DNA of 64,000 bases, taken from positions 12,002-76,001 of the forward strand of contig JAYEFL010000186.1 in assembly GCA_034658635.1 (NCBI GenBank), read 5' to 3'. The position numbers and the translations under genes are program-made. The notes under the pieces were generated by a model. The model searched no databases. It saw only the letters and a list, made by a program, of their open reading frames with translations, and was not told the origin of the DNA. The stretch comes from JABHCC01 sp034658635 (GTDB lineage: Bacteria > Bacteroidota > Bacteroidia > Bacteroidales > UBA12481). Shown piece after piece: positions 52,134 to 61,017 of the stretch; positions within the stretch are counted from its first letter, which is position 1, and every line of letters starts with the position of its first letter.

Positions 52134-53234
52134 ATGTCATTTACAAAAGAAGATGTACACAAAGCCCTTAAACAGGTTATTCACCCGGAGTATGAAAAGG
52201 ATATTATTGATCTGGGAATGGTTCAGGATCTGATTGTTGATGGAAAAAAAGTGAGTTTTAGCCTGGAAGTTAAAAAGTCTAATGATCCATTTGTAAATTC
52301 AATTAAAAAGGCCAGTGTCAATGCGATCATAGCTAATTTGGGTGATGATGTGGAGATAAAGGGAAATATTGATGTTAAAGGAAATACTCCGCTTGTTCAG
52401 AAAGGTCCTCTTTCTGATGTCAGGAATATTATTGCAGTTGCTTCAGGAAAGGGAGGCGTTGGGAAATCTACGGTTGCAGCTAACCTGGCTGTTGCATTAG
52501 TAGCAAAGGGTTATAAAGTAGGGTTGATAGATGCAGATGTATACGGACCATCTATACCAAAAATGTTTGCAGTTGAAGATGATCGTCCGGTTTTAGAAAA
52601 AATTGATGGAAAAGACAGAATTATCCCGGTTGAGAAATATGGTATTAAGCTTCTTTCAATCGGTTTCTTTGTTGATCAGAATGACGCTCTGGTATGGAGA
52701 GGCCCGATGGCTACAAGTGCATTAAAGCAATTGATCAATGATGGCGACTGGGGTGCCCTTGATTACCTTCTTATTGATTTACCTCCGGGTACTGGTGATA
52801 TACATCTGACTATGGTACAGACTGTTTCTGTTACAGGAGCTGTTATTATTTCTACTCCGCAGGCTGTTGCTTTGGCTGATGCAGTTAAAGGAATCAGTAT
52901 GTTTGCCGGCAAGCAGGTTAATGTTCCGGTTCTTGGCTTGGTTGAGAATATGGCCTGGTTTACGCCAGCAGAATTACCAGAGAACAAGTATTATATCTTT
53001 GGGAAAGATGGATGTAAGAAATTAGCTGAGAAAAATGGCCTGCCATTGTTGGGTCAGATTCCATTGGTTCAGAGCATTCGTGAGGGAGGTGATGAAGGTA
53101 CACCCGTAGCTTTAAAGACTGATTCTGTTATAGGAAAAGCTTTTGGAGAGCTTGCACAAGCAGTTGTTGAAGGGGTGGAAAAGCGGAATAAAAACCTGGC
53201 TCCCACAGAAATAGTACAGATTACAACGAAATAA
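52134..53234 (+). CDS. mrp: Mrp/ApbC-type iron-sulfur cluster carrier ATPase
   Basis: P-loop ATPase of 366 aa. An N-terminal MIP18/DUF59 domain (VHKALKQVIHPEYEKDIIDL) is followed by the deviant Walker A VASGKGGVGKSTVAANLAVA (about 104-116) and the ParA-like core (GLIDADVYGPSIPKMF, LIDLPPGTGDIHLT). It is thought to bind and transfer Fe-S clusters. The gene for an NfuA-like scaffold follows after 30 bases, so the two probably act together. A cluster-binding CxxC is not evident in this copy. Confidence 0.93.
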   Translation: MSFTKEDVHKALKQVIHPEYEKDIIDLGMVQDLIVDGKKVSFSLEVKKSNDPFVNSIKKASVNAIIANLGDDVEIKGNIDVKGNTPLVQKGPLSDVRNIIAVASGKGGVGKSTVAANLAVALVAKGYKVGLIDADVYGPSIPKMFAVEDDRPVLEKIDGKDRIIPVEKYGIKLLSIGFFVDQNDALVWRGPMATSALKQLINDGDWGALDYLLIDLPPGTGDIHLTMVQTVSVTGAVIISTPQAVALADAVKGISMFAGKQVNVPVLGLVENMAWFTPAELPENKYYIFGKDGCKKLAEKNGLPLLGQIPLVQSIREGGDEGTPVALKTDSVIGKAFGELAQAVVEGVEKRNKNLAPTEIVQITTK

Positions 53235-53264
53235 CAAATCGATAGAAGAATTAAGATTAAGATT

Positions 53265-53501
53265 ATGACAGATCAGGAAATAAGAGCGAAAATTGAATCT
53301 GTTCTGGAGCAGGTTCGTCCGTATCTTCAGGCAGACGGAGGAGATTTGAGTTTGGTGGAAATTACAGATGACTACGTGGTTAAGGTCAGGTTGCTGGGGG
53401 CTTGCGGTTCATGCCCGATGAGCACTATGACTCTGAAGGCCGGTGTAGAGGGAACTCTGAAAAAAGAAGTGCCTGAAGTATTGTCAGTTGAATCGGTTTA
53501 G
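53265..53501 (+). CDS. NifU-like iron-sulfur cluster scaffold domain
   Basis: Small protein of 78 aa consisting of the NifU C-terminal (Nfu) domain: VRPYLQADGGDLSLVEI and LLGACGSCPMSTMTLKAGVE with the CxxC cysteines C47 and C50. It carries Fe-S clusters to target proteins. It lies after mrp in one operon and overlaps the 3' end of the convergent sigma-54 regulator gene by four bases. Confidence 0.94.
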   Translation: MTDQEIRAKIESVLEQVRPYLQADGGDLSLVEITDDYVVKVRLLGACGSCPMSTMTLKAGVEGTLKKEVPEVLSVESV

Positions 53502-54835
53502 ATATCTCCGTTTTTAATCATATTGTAAATCTTAGATTTACCAATATCTAATTTCTTAGCAACCAGTACTACGTTGTTATTGTTTTTATCGAGGTAGTGC
53601 CGGAGGATTTTAGCTTCAAAGTCTTTGAGGGTCATGTCCTGAGCAAAGAGGTCAAGGCCGGTATTCGATGGTGTGAACATGATATGTTCTTCTTCAATAA
53701 TATTGTCACCTGACATGACAGCACTGAGCTCAACGATTGCTTTTAGTTCCCGCACATTTCCCGGATACTGGTAGGCTAAGAGCTTATTTCTTGAGTTCGG
53801 ACTAAAGTCCATTTTCGAAAGTTTGTTTTCTTTGCAGAATTCCCGCAGGAAATAGTTAGCCAGCAGGATAACATCGTTTTCCCTTTCAGACAGAGGTGGT
53901 AATACAATGGGCAACCCAAGAAGCCGGTAATACAAGTCTTCACGGAAAGTACCTTTCCTGACTTCTTCCTGAAGGTCTTTATTGGTGGCAGTAATTATGC
54001 GGGTATCTATTTTAATTGTTTTATTTCCCCCAACTCTTATTATTTCCCGTTCCTGAATTGCTCTAAGGAGTTTCACCTGCAGATCGATATCCAGTTCTGC
54101 CACTTCGTCGAAGAAAATCGTACCGCCATTGGCTTCTTCAAATTTCCCAATACTTCTGGCATAGGCTCCGGTAAAAGCTCCCTTTTCATGACCAAACAAC
54201 TCGCTTTCCACTAATTCCCGGGGGATTGCTCCCATATTCACAGCAACAAATGCTTTGTCTCTTCGTATAGAATTGTAGTGTACAGTCTTGGCAACCAGCT
54301 CTTTGCCGGTTCCGGTGTCGCCTCTAACAGATACAGTCATATTCTGAACCCGTATTGCCTTCTCAATGAATGCAAAGACATTTTTTATAGCCTTACTTTC
54401 CCCAATAATTGCTGAAGAAAAGTCATATTTCTCTTTTATCTGCAGTTTTAGTTGGCTTACCTCAGTTTTTAAGCTTTTGCTTTCAACAATTTTATGGATG
54501 GTGTTTAATAATCGTTCTTTGATATTCTCATCCTTGGTAATATAGTCGTAAGCTCCCTCTTTCAATAGTTTTACTGCAGTACTGATATTATCTTGCCCTG
54601 AAATGACTACGACTTCAATATTAGGGTCATAATTTCGTACTTTGGCCAAAACATCATGCCCTGTCATGTCTGGAAGAGAAAAGTCAAGCGAGATAATGTC
54701 TGGATTATCACTTAATTTGTCCAGAAGATCCTGGCCATTATAAAATGTCTGGATCTCAAAAGCAGGATTTAATTTGAGATGATGTTCAATTAGTTTGTTA
54801 TAAAACTTATCATCTTCGACTACAAATATCTTCAT
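53498..54835 (-). CDS. sigma-54-dependent response regulator (NtrC family)
   Basis: Regulator of 445 aa. The receiver domain (1-120) has the acidic pocket FVVEDD and the acceptor in IISLDFSLPDMTG (D51). The AAA+ domain shows Walker A RGDTGTGKELVA, the sigma-54-binding loop GAFTGAYA and FFDEVAELDIDLQVKLLR. A C-terminal Fis-type helix-turn-helix (LRHYLDKNNNNVVLVAKKLDIGKSKIYNMI) ends it. No cognate kinase is adjacent. It diverges from porW/sprE, but that gene has a TAnnTTTG promoter, so direct sigma-54 control of it is not evident. Confidence 0.95.
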   Translation of the reverse strand: MKIFVVEDDKFYNKLIEHHLKLNPAFEIQTFYNGQDLLDKLSDNPDIISLDFSLPDMTGHDVLAKVRNYDPNIEVVVISGQDNISTAVKLLKEGAYDYITKDENIKERLLNTIHKIVESKSLKTEVSQLKLQIKEKYDFSSAIIGESKAIKNVFAFIEKAIRVQNMTVSVRGDTGTGKELVAKTVHYNSIRRDKAFVAVNMGAIPRELVESELFGHEKGAFTGAYARSIGKFEEANGGTIFFDEVAELDIDLQVKLLRAIQEREIIRVGGNKTIKIDTRIITATNKDLQEEVRKGTFREDLYYRLLGLPIVLPPLSERENDVILLANYFLREFCKENKLSKMDFSPNSRNKLLAYQYPGNVRELKAIVELSAVMSGDNIIEEEHIMFTPSNTGLDLFAQDMTLKDFEAKILRHYLDKNNNNVVLVAKKLDIGKSKIYNMIKNGDI

Positions 54836-54906
54836 GTTTTAGGATGGCGGGTTAAATAAAAACAAACTACAGGTAACTAATGTACTAATTATTTGATGGA
54901 ATAAAA

Positions 54907-54914
54907 TAATTTTG
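54907..54914 (+). promoter_or_regulatory. -7 box (TAATTTTG) for porW/sprE-porX
   Basis: A TAnnTTTG match located where the longest frame would begin (TTG 54912). Because the promoter overlaps that codon, the real start must lie downstream, which supports the TTG at 54954. Confidence 0.55.
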
Positions 54915-54953
54915 CATAAAAAGAGTTATACTATTTTGAACAATAATGCTAAT

Positions 54954-57764
54954 TTGAAAAGACAAGCCTCTAAGTATTCAGCAGGATTTCTGGTATTGCT
55001 GGTGATTCTCACTGCAAGCTGCAGCACCAAGAAAAATACTTTGATAAGCAGGAACTATCATAACCTGACTTCTCATTATAATATATATTTCAATGCTTAT
55101 GAGATTAAGCGTGAAGGACACAAAAAAATTGAGAGTTCTTTCCAGGACGATTTCAATAAGATTTTGCCCATTGATATTTATACTCAGAAGGAAGTAGCCC
55201 GGCGCCTGCTGCCTGATATGGATAAGGTTATTAAGAAATGTTCGAAAGTGATAACCATGCACTCTATAACATCAAAACCAAAGCGTAAGAGAAGGGGGCG
55301 CCAATCAGACAGGCAGAAAGAATTTTACCGGCAGAATGAGTTTAACAAGTGGATTGATGATGCATATTTTTTGATGGGTCAGGCTTATTATCTCAAGCAT
55401 GACAGATTTCCTGCTATCACAAATTTTGAATATGTAATTCAACAGTTTCCGAATGACGGGTTAAAACAGGAGGCCAATCTCTGGTTGGCAAAAACACATT
55501 CAGCTTTGAAAGACTATGTTGCTTCAAAAGATATTCTTGACAGGCTGGAGGCTGACCCTGAATTGTCAGACAGATTAAAAGGGGAGCTTGCTGTTGTAAG
55601 AGCCCAGTGGCATCTGATGCAGGATGAATATAGTGAGGCTATTGACTATTTATCAGAGGCTGTGACTTATACCAAGAAAAAGAAGACGCTAAGCAGATAC
55701 ACCTATATTATTGCCCAATTGTTAGAAGCAGAAGAGGAATTTGCTCAGGCTTCATTGAAATATGAGGAAGTAATCAAACTGAATCCTGATTATCGAATGG
55801 CTTTTAATGCAAAGATCAATCGGGCAAAACTGTATGAAGGGGATGCAGATACTGGTAAGGAGATTAGAAAACAGCTTGAGAAGATGCTTAATGACGACAA
55901 GAACCTGGAGTTTTTGGATCAAATATATTATGCTTTGGCAGAGTTAGACATAAAAGAAGGAATGGTGGATACTGCTATTGAAAAATACAAGCTTTCAGCA
56001 CAATTCTCTGTAGATAATTTCCATCAGAAATCCTTATCTTATCTTGCCTTAGGTGAAATTTTTTATTCCCGTCCTGAATATATCCCTGCTCAGCTGTATT
56101 ATGATTCCTGTATGTTGACTTTACCTGAGGAATTTCCTGACCGGGAGTCGATACAAAAATTAAGTCTTAGCTTGAATCTGTTGGCTGACAATCTGAATAT
56201 GATTCACCGTGAAGACAGTCTTCAGGCTATTGCTGCGATGTCTGAAGAGGACCGTGAAACTCTCATTAAAATTAAAATGGATGAAGCCAAAGCCGCAGAG
56301 GAAGAAAGGGCACGTCAGGAAGAGGAGGAACGGATGAACGGACGGTCTTCTTTCAGGAGTGCAGGAGGTGGACCCGGTGGGGCTAATATGTCTATGGCTC
56401 CTGGTGGTATGGGAGGAAGCCGCGGTGGAATGGTTGGAGGTGGAGGTGGAGGTATGTCAGGAAAAATAGGAGGAGCCTCCAGTCAGTGGTACTTTTATAA
56501 TCCAACAACATTGAGTTACGGACAAGCTGAATTTGCCAAGCGTTTTGGCAGAAGAAAACTGGAAGATAACTGGAGACGATCAAATAAAGGTATTTCCTCC
56601 AGTATGGGAGATATGTCGACTGAAGGAGAAGAGGGTGATATTAGCACCCCATCGGTTAAATCCAATGCTGATCAGTTTCAACCTACGCAAAGGGATTATT
56701 ATTTAGCAGATTTACCACTTAATGACACTCTGATTCAGGAATCTAATGATCGGATTCAGATGGCTTTATTTAATGTGGGCAAGGTGTTTAAAGATGAGTT
56801 ATTGAAAGAAAGCGAGGCAATTGAATATTTTGAACTTTTGCTTGTGCGTTTTCCTGAAACGGATCGTTTGCTTTTTGCTTACTATAATTTGTATCAGATA
56901 TTTGTTTCCCAGGGTGAATCTGATCGAATTGGGTATTATAAGAGTCTTATTTTAAATAGATTTCCCGATAGCCGGTCTGCCAAGATTATCAGTAATCCAA
57001 ATTATTTCAAAGAGATTGAGGAGGCCAGACGAAGTGTAATTAATTATTATACAGAAACTTATGAGATTTTTCATAATGAGCAGTATGAGCAGGTTATAAG
57101 CAATTGTGAAGCAGCAGATACTGCTTTCGGACTCAATCATATCAGGGATAAATTTGGCCTGTTAAAGGTGATGTCAATTGGAGCAATTGACCCTGGCAAC
57201 ACAGCTCTTTTGACTAACAGGCTTAACGATCTATTATTTAAATACCCTGAAAGCGATATCAAAGAAACAGTTAAGATATTGCTTGATTATCTTCAGGATG
57301 GCCCGGCAGAGTTCTCGGAAGAAAAATCCAAAGGAGGCGGATTGAGTATTGGTAAGGTTGAGAAGACTCTCATTGAGGAAGTTGCAGATTATTCATTTGA
57401 TGATGATGATGTTCATTTTTATGTGGCTGTAGTTTCACGGAGAACTCAGGATCTGAATCGCTTGAATTTCAATATTTCGAATTTCAATGTAGACAACTAC
57501 GATCAGGATTTTTTCGAGGTGGCTTCTGTACCAATGAATGATGATCTGATGATTATTACGGTTAAGAACTTCGGTGATGCGAAAATAGGCATGGATTATT
57601 ATTATGCTCTTCTGGCTGATCCCACAGTGTTCAGTGAGTTTAGTGAAACAGACTTCCGCCATTTCATCATTTCCCGAAGTAATTACAACCTCTTCTACAA
57701 AAACAAGAATGTGTTCAGGTACATTCAGTTCTTTAAGGAGAACTACCTGGATAAGGATAATTAA
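54954..57764 (+). CDS. PorW/SprE-like T9SS TPR lipoprotein
   Basis: Large lipoprotein of about 936 aa. Starting at the TTG at 54954 it reads MKRQASKYSAGFLVLLVILT and then ASC, a good signal peptide with lipobox; earlier TTG codons overlap the promoter. STKKNTLISRNYHNLTSHYN follows, the PorW/SprE opening, then many TPR-like helix pairs. The segment WYFYNPTTLSYGQAEFAKRF with RRKLEDNWRRSNK is characteristic of the family. A Gly/Met/Ser-rich stretch (about residues 470-507) interrupts the middle. SprE/PorW is needed for T9SS function. It is seven bases upstream of porX. Confidence 0.87.
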   Translation: MKRQASKYSAGFLVLLVILTASCSTKKNTLISRNYHNLTSHYNIYFNAYEIKREGHKKIESSFQDDFNKILPIDIYTQKEVARRLLPDMDKVIKKCSKVITMHSITSKPKRKRRGRQSDRQKEFYRQNEFNKWIDDAYFLMGQAYYLKHDRFPAITNFEYVIQQFPNDGLKQEANLWLAKTHSALKDYVASKDILDRLEADPELSDRLKGELAVVRAQWHLMQDEYSEAIDYLSEAVTYTKKKKTLSRYTYIIAQLLEAEEEFAQASLKYEEVIKLNPDYRMAFNAKINRAKLYEGDADTGKEIRKQLEKMLNDDKNLEFLDQIYYALAELDIKEGMVDTAIEKYKLSAQFSVDNFHQKSLSYLALGEIFYSRPEYIPAQLYYDSCMLTLPEEFPDRESIQKLSLSLNLLADNLNMIHREDSLQAIAAMSEEDRETLIKIKMDEAKAAEEERARQEEEERMNGRSSFRSAGGGPGGANMSMAPGGMGGSRGGMVGGGGGGMSGKIGGASSQWYFYNPTTLSYGQAEFAKRFGRRKLEDNWRRSNKGISSSMGDMSTEGEEGDISTPSVKSNADQFQPTQRDYYLADLPLNDTLIQESNDRIQMALFNVGKVFKDELLKESEAIEYFELLLVRFPETDRLLFAYYNLYQIFVSQGESDRIGYYKSLILNRFPDSRSAKIISNPNYFKEIEEARRSVINYYTETYEIFHNEQYEQVISNCEAADTAFGLNHIRDKFGLLKVMSIGAIDPGNTALLTNRLNDLLFKYPESDIKETVKILLDYLQDGPAEFSEEKSKGGGLSIGKVEKTLIEEVADYSFDDDDVHFYVAVVSRRTQDLNRLNFNISNFNVDNYDQDFFEVASVPMNDDLMIITVKNFGDAKIGMDYYYALLADPTVFSEFSETDFRHFIISRSNYNLFYKNKNVFRYIQFFKENYLDKDN

Positions 57765-57770
57765 GCAAGT

Positions 57771-59327
57771 ATGGTAAATAACATAAGCATATTATGGGCA
57801 GATGATGAAATTGATCTGCTTAAGCCTCACATATTATTTCTTGAAGAAAAAGGGTACCGGGTGAGGGAGGTGAACAATGGTGATGATGCAATTGAGGCGG
57901 TTGAAAAGGAAGAATTTGACATCATTTTTCTTGATGAGAATATGCCTGGTTTAACCGGATTACAGGTTTTAGCCAAAATCAAAACTATCCGGGCTCATAT
58001 CCCGGTAGTAATGATAACGAAGTCAGAGGAAGAGGCGATAATGGATGAAGCTATTGGTTCAAAAATTACTGACTATCTGATCAAGCCGGTAAATCCCAAT
58101 CAAATTCTTTTAACGATCAAGAAAAACGTGGATACGAAACGTTTGATTAGTGAGAAAACTACTTCGGGCTACCAACATGAGTTTAGTAAAATTGCGATGC
58201 AAATGAATGAGCGTCTGCATTGGTCAGAGTGGATTGACCTGTATAAAAAGCTTATATATTGGGAGCTTGAGTTGGTTGGGTCAGGAGAAAGCACAATGGA
58301 TGAGGTGTTTCAGATGCAGAAAAGAGAAGCAAATATGAATTTTGCCAGGTATATTCGAAATGAATATTCCGGCTGGTTTTCTGCTGACCTTGGTGAGCGT
58401 CCAATGATTTCACCAGATATTTTTAAGCACAGGGTTTTTCCTTATCTGAAGGAAGATAAGCCAGTGGTTATGATCATTGTGGATAATCTGCGATATGATC
58501 AATGGAAGCTCATTGAAGGTTTGATTCAGGAAGACTATACCGTGCAAGAAGAATTGTATTTTAGCATACTTCCTACTGCAACACAGTATGCTCGCAATGC
58601 GATGTTTGCAGGACTAATGCCTTTAGAGATATCCAAAATGTATCCGGATCTGTGGGTTTCTGATCATGAAGAAACCGGTAAGAACATACATGAGTTGAGG
58701 CTGCTTAATTTACAGCTCCAGAGAGCTGGTCTTTCGAAGAAAGTTTATTACGATAAGATAAACAATAACCGGAGCGGTAAGAAAATTGCTGATAATCCCG
58801 AATTTCTTCTCAGTCATGATCTGTCTGTTCTGGTATTCAACTTTGTGGATATTCTTTCACACTCACGAACAGAGATGAACATGATCAAGGAGCTTACCGA
58901 TGATGAAGCTGCCTACCGTTCACTGACTCTGAGTTGGTTCCAGCATTCTCCACTTCTGGATCTGTTTCGAGAACTGGCTACAAGGAATGTTAGAGTAGTA
59001 TTAACCACAGACCATGGTACAACAAGAGTTCAGGATCCTGTAAAAGTGATAGGGGATAAATATACCACCACAAATCTCCGATATAAGCAAGGCAAGAATT
59101 TGAATTACAATCCAAAAGATGTCTTTGAGATCACAACTCCTGAGGATATTCATTTGCCCTCCAGTAATGTGACGTCAAGATATATCTTTGCGCAGAGCGA
59201 TGATTTTTTTGCTTACCCTAACAATTACAATCACTATGTCAAGTATTACAGAAATACTTTTCAGCATGGAGGGGTGAGTCTTGACGAGATGCTTATACCT
59301 GTGATTGGACTGGATCCGAAATCCTGA
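57771..59327 (+). CDS. porX: T9SS response regulator PorX (REC plus PglZ-type phosphatase domain)
   Basis: Two-domain regulator of 518 aa. The receiver has ILWADDEIDLLKPH and the acceptor FLDENMPG (D55) with Lys in YLIKPV (K105). The C-terminal PglZ/alkaline-phosphatase-superfamily domain shows IIVDNLRYDQW, LPTATQYARNAMFAG, LTTDHGTTRV and QHGGVSLDEMLIPV, the metal- and Thr-bearing motifs. In Porphyromonas PorX controls T9SS and has nucleotide-hydrolysing activity. No porY-like kinase is in the window. It follows porW/sprE and precedes tsaE in one operon. Confidence 0.95.
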   Translation: MVNNISILWADDEIDLLKPHILFLEEKGYRVREVNNGDDAIEAVEKEEFDIIFLDENMPGLTGLQVLAKIKTIRAHIPVVMITKSEEEAIMDEAIGSKITDYLIKPVNPNQILLTIKKNVDTKRLISEKTTSGYQHEFSKIAMQMNERLHWSEWIDLYKKLIYWELELVGSGESTMDEVFQMQKREANMNFARYIRNEYSGWFSADLGERPMISPDIFKHRVFPYLKEDKPVVMIIVDNLRYDQWKLIEGLIQEDYTVQEELYFSILPTATQYARNAMFAGLMPLEISKMYPDLWVSDHEETGKNIHELRLLNLQLQRAGLSKKVYYDKINNNRSGKKIADNPEFLLSHDLSVLVFNFVDILSHSRTEMNMIKELTDDEAAYRSLTLSWFQHSPLLDLFRELATRNVRVVLTTDHGTTRVQDPVKVIGDKYTTTNLRYKQGKNLNYNPKDVFEITTPEDIHLPSSNVTSRYIFAQSDDFFAYPNNYNHYVKYYRNTFQHGGVSLDEMLIPVIGLDPKS

Positions 59328-59340
59328 GAAGACCGATGCT

Positions 59341-59760
59341 ATGGGAGGAACATTTTTGATTCGAGGTTTGGACAATTTGGATGAGGCGGCCAAGTGGCTG
59401 CTCGGCCAGGTTGGGTTGCAGCGTCAATTGGCTTTCGAAGGGGAAATGGGTGCCGGAAAAACAACCTTTATTCAAGCCATCTGCCGTGAACTGGGGGTAA
59501 CACAAGAAGTAACCAGTCCAACATTTGCTCTGGTTAATGAATATGCTGGTTCTGCAGGACTGGTGGTTTATCATTTTGATTTTTACCGCTTGAATGATCC
59601 AACAGAGGCTCTTGATTTTGGCCTTGAGGATTATCTTGCCAGCGAGGCTATGTGTTTGATGGAATGGTCAGAAAAAATCGCTCCTTTTCTTCCAGAGGAT
59701 GTCTGTAGGGTATATATTGATGTATTACCTGATCAAACCCGTTTGCTCCGGGTATCTTAA
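59341..59760 (+). CDS. tsaE: tRNA threonylcarbamoyladenosine biosynthesis ATPase TsaE
   Basis: Small P-loop ATPase of 139 aa from the ATG at 59341 that works with TsaB, TsaC and TsaD to make t6A37 in tRNA. Motifs are EGEMGAGKTTF (about 34-43), TSPTFALVNEY and MEWSEKI. An ATG at 59305 would overlap porX and add a non-family N-terminus. It lies between porX and ald. Confidence 0.95.
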   Translation: MGGTFLIRGLDNLDEAAKWLLGQVGLQRQLAFEGEMGAGKTTFIQAICRELGVTQEVTSPTFALVNEYAGSAGLVVYHFDFYRLNDPTEALDFGLEDYLASEAMCLMEWSEKIAPFLPEDVCRVYIDVLPDQTRLLRVS

Positions 59761-59805
59761 ATTTGTAACTTGCCTGTGCCCGGATGGGCTTAATAGCTAA
59801 GCTAT

Positions 59806-61017
59806 ATGCATGAGACAGATAAATCCTTTTCACATCTACAGTCCCTGATGGTTCAGGAAGAGATGCTGGATACGAAGAGAAAGGGCAAACAATTAAAGGT
59901 TGGGGTTATTGCTGAGTCTGATTCGAATGAAACACGTATTCCATTAAGTCCTGAAGGAATAGACCAGCTGGTGAAAGCGGGTCATCAGGTTTTAGTTGAA
60001 AAGGGTGCCGGAACAGGCAGCCGGTTTAGCTCTCACGATTTTTCAGAAGCCGGAGCCTCAGTTGTTGACAAAAAGGAGGAACTCTTTGCTGCGGATATTC
60101 TTCTCAAGATATCACCCTTAAGCGACGTTGAAATTGGCTTACTGAGGGGTGGACAAACTCTTATTTCGAGTCTGTATCTGGCTACAAGAAATGAAGTTTA
60201 TTTCAGATCTCTGATGCAGAAGAAAACCACTGCTATTGCCTATGAATTATTACAGGATGATTATCAGGAATTTCCGGTTCTCAGATCGATGTGTGAAATT
60301 GCCGGAACTGTTTCGGTTGGAATTGGCAGCAGGTATCTAAGTACTTATGATAACGGAAAAGGGATTTTGTTGGGAGGAATTACCGGATTAACACCATCTG
60401 AGGTTTTAATTCTCGGAGCTGGAACAGCTTCTGAGTATGCTACCCGAACGGCTCTTGGAATGGGTGCGGTAGTAAAAGTATTTGATAATGTGATTCCGCG
60501 TTTGCGTGATCTGAAGCAAAGAGTGGGACAAGAAGTTTTCACTTCTGTTATGCATCCACCTGTACTGAAAAAAGCTTTCGAAACAGCGGATTTGGTTATA
60601 AGTACTTTGCAGCGTTTGCATCATAAGAGTTTTTATCTGGTTCCTGAAGATCTGGTTATGAGTATGAAAAAGGGATCTGTACTGCTCGATATGCATATTG
60701 ACCAGGGATCCAGCTTTGAAACTGGAAGGTTAACTACTCCGGATAATCCGGTTTATCGCGAGCATGGAGTAATCCACTATATGGTTCCTAACATTACTGC
60801 CCAGGTAGGACGTACAGCATCAGTTGCTTTGAGTAATGTGATGATTCCCTTATTGATGGATAAAGGGCGTTGTGGGGGAGTTCACCAGCAAATATTAGAA
60901 AACTATGGTGTTCGTCAGGGAGTTTATCTTTACAATGGAATTTTAACCCATGAGATGATAGGAAATTATTTCAGGATACCATATCAGGATATTGATCTGC
61001 TTCTGGCTGCTTTTTAA
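59806..61017 (+). CDS. alanine dehydrogenase family protein
   Basis: NAD-dependent dehydrogenase of 403 aa related to L-alanine dehydrogenase and the alpha subunit of proton-translocating transhydrogenase. The N-terminal domain shows VIAESDSNETRIPLSPEGI and VEKGAGTGSRFSS; the NAD fold is LILGAGTASEYATRTALGMGAVV, and LDMHIDQGSSFE and VPNITAQVGRTASVALSNV follow. Its usual Bacteroidota neighbour is tsaE, as here. The substrate is taken from family resemblance. The 3' end overlaps the convergent outer-membrane protein gene by four bases. Confidence 0.88.
   Translation: MHETDKSFSHLQSLMVQEEMLDTKRKGKQLKVGVIAESDSNETRIPLSPEGIDQLVKAGHQVLVEKGAGTGSRFSSHDFSEAGASVVDKKEELFAADILLKISPLSDVEIGLLRGGQTLISSLYLATRNEVYFRSLMQKKTTAIAYELLQDDYQEFPVLRSMCEIAGTVSVGIGSRYLSTYDNGKGILLGGITGLTPSEVLILGAGTASEYATRTALGMGAVVKVFDNVIPRLRDLKQRVGQEVFTSVMHPPVLKKAFETADLVISTLQRLHHKSFYLVPEDLVMSMKKGSVLLDMHIDQGSSFETGRLTTPDNPVYREHGVIHYMVPNITAQVGRTASVALSNVMIPLLMDKGRCGGVHQQILENYGVRQGVYLYNGILTHEMIGNYFRIPYQDIDLLLAAF

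Noticed and set aside
54912..54953. Longer N-terminus for the PorW/SprE-like protein (start at TTG 54912)
   Set aside because: The codon overlaps the TAATTTTG promoter, and the extension puts 14 polar residues before the signal peptide.
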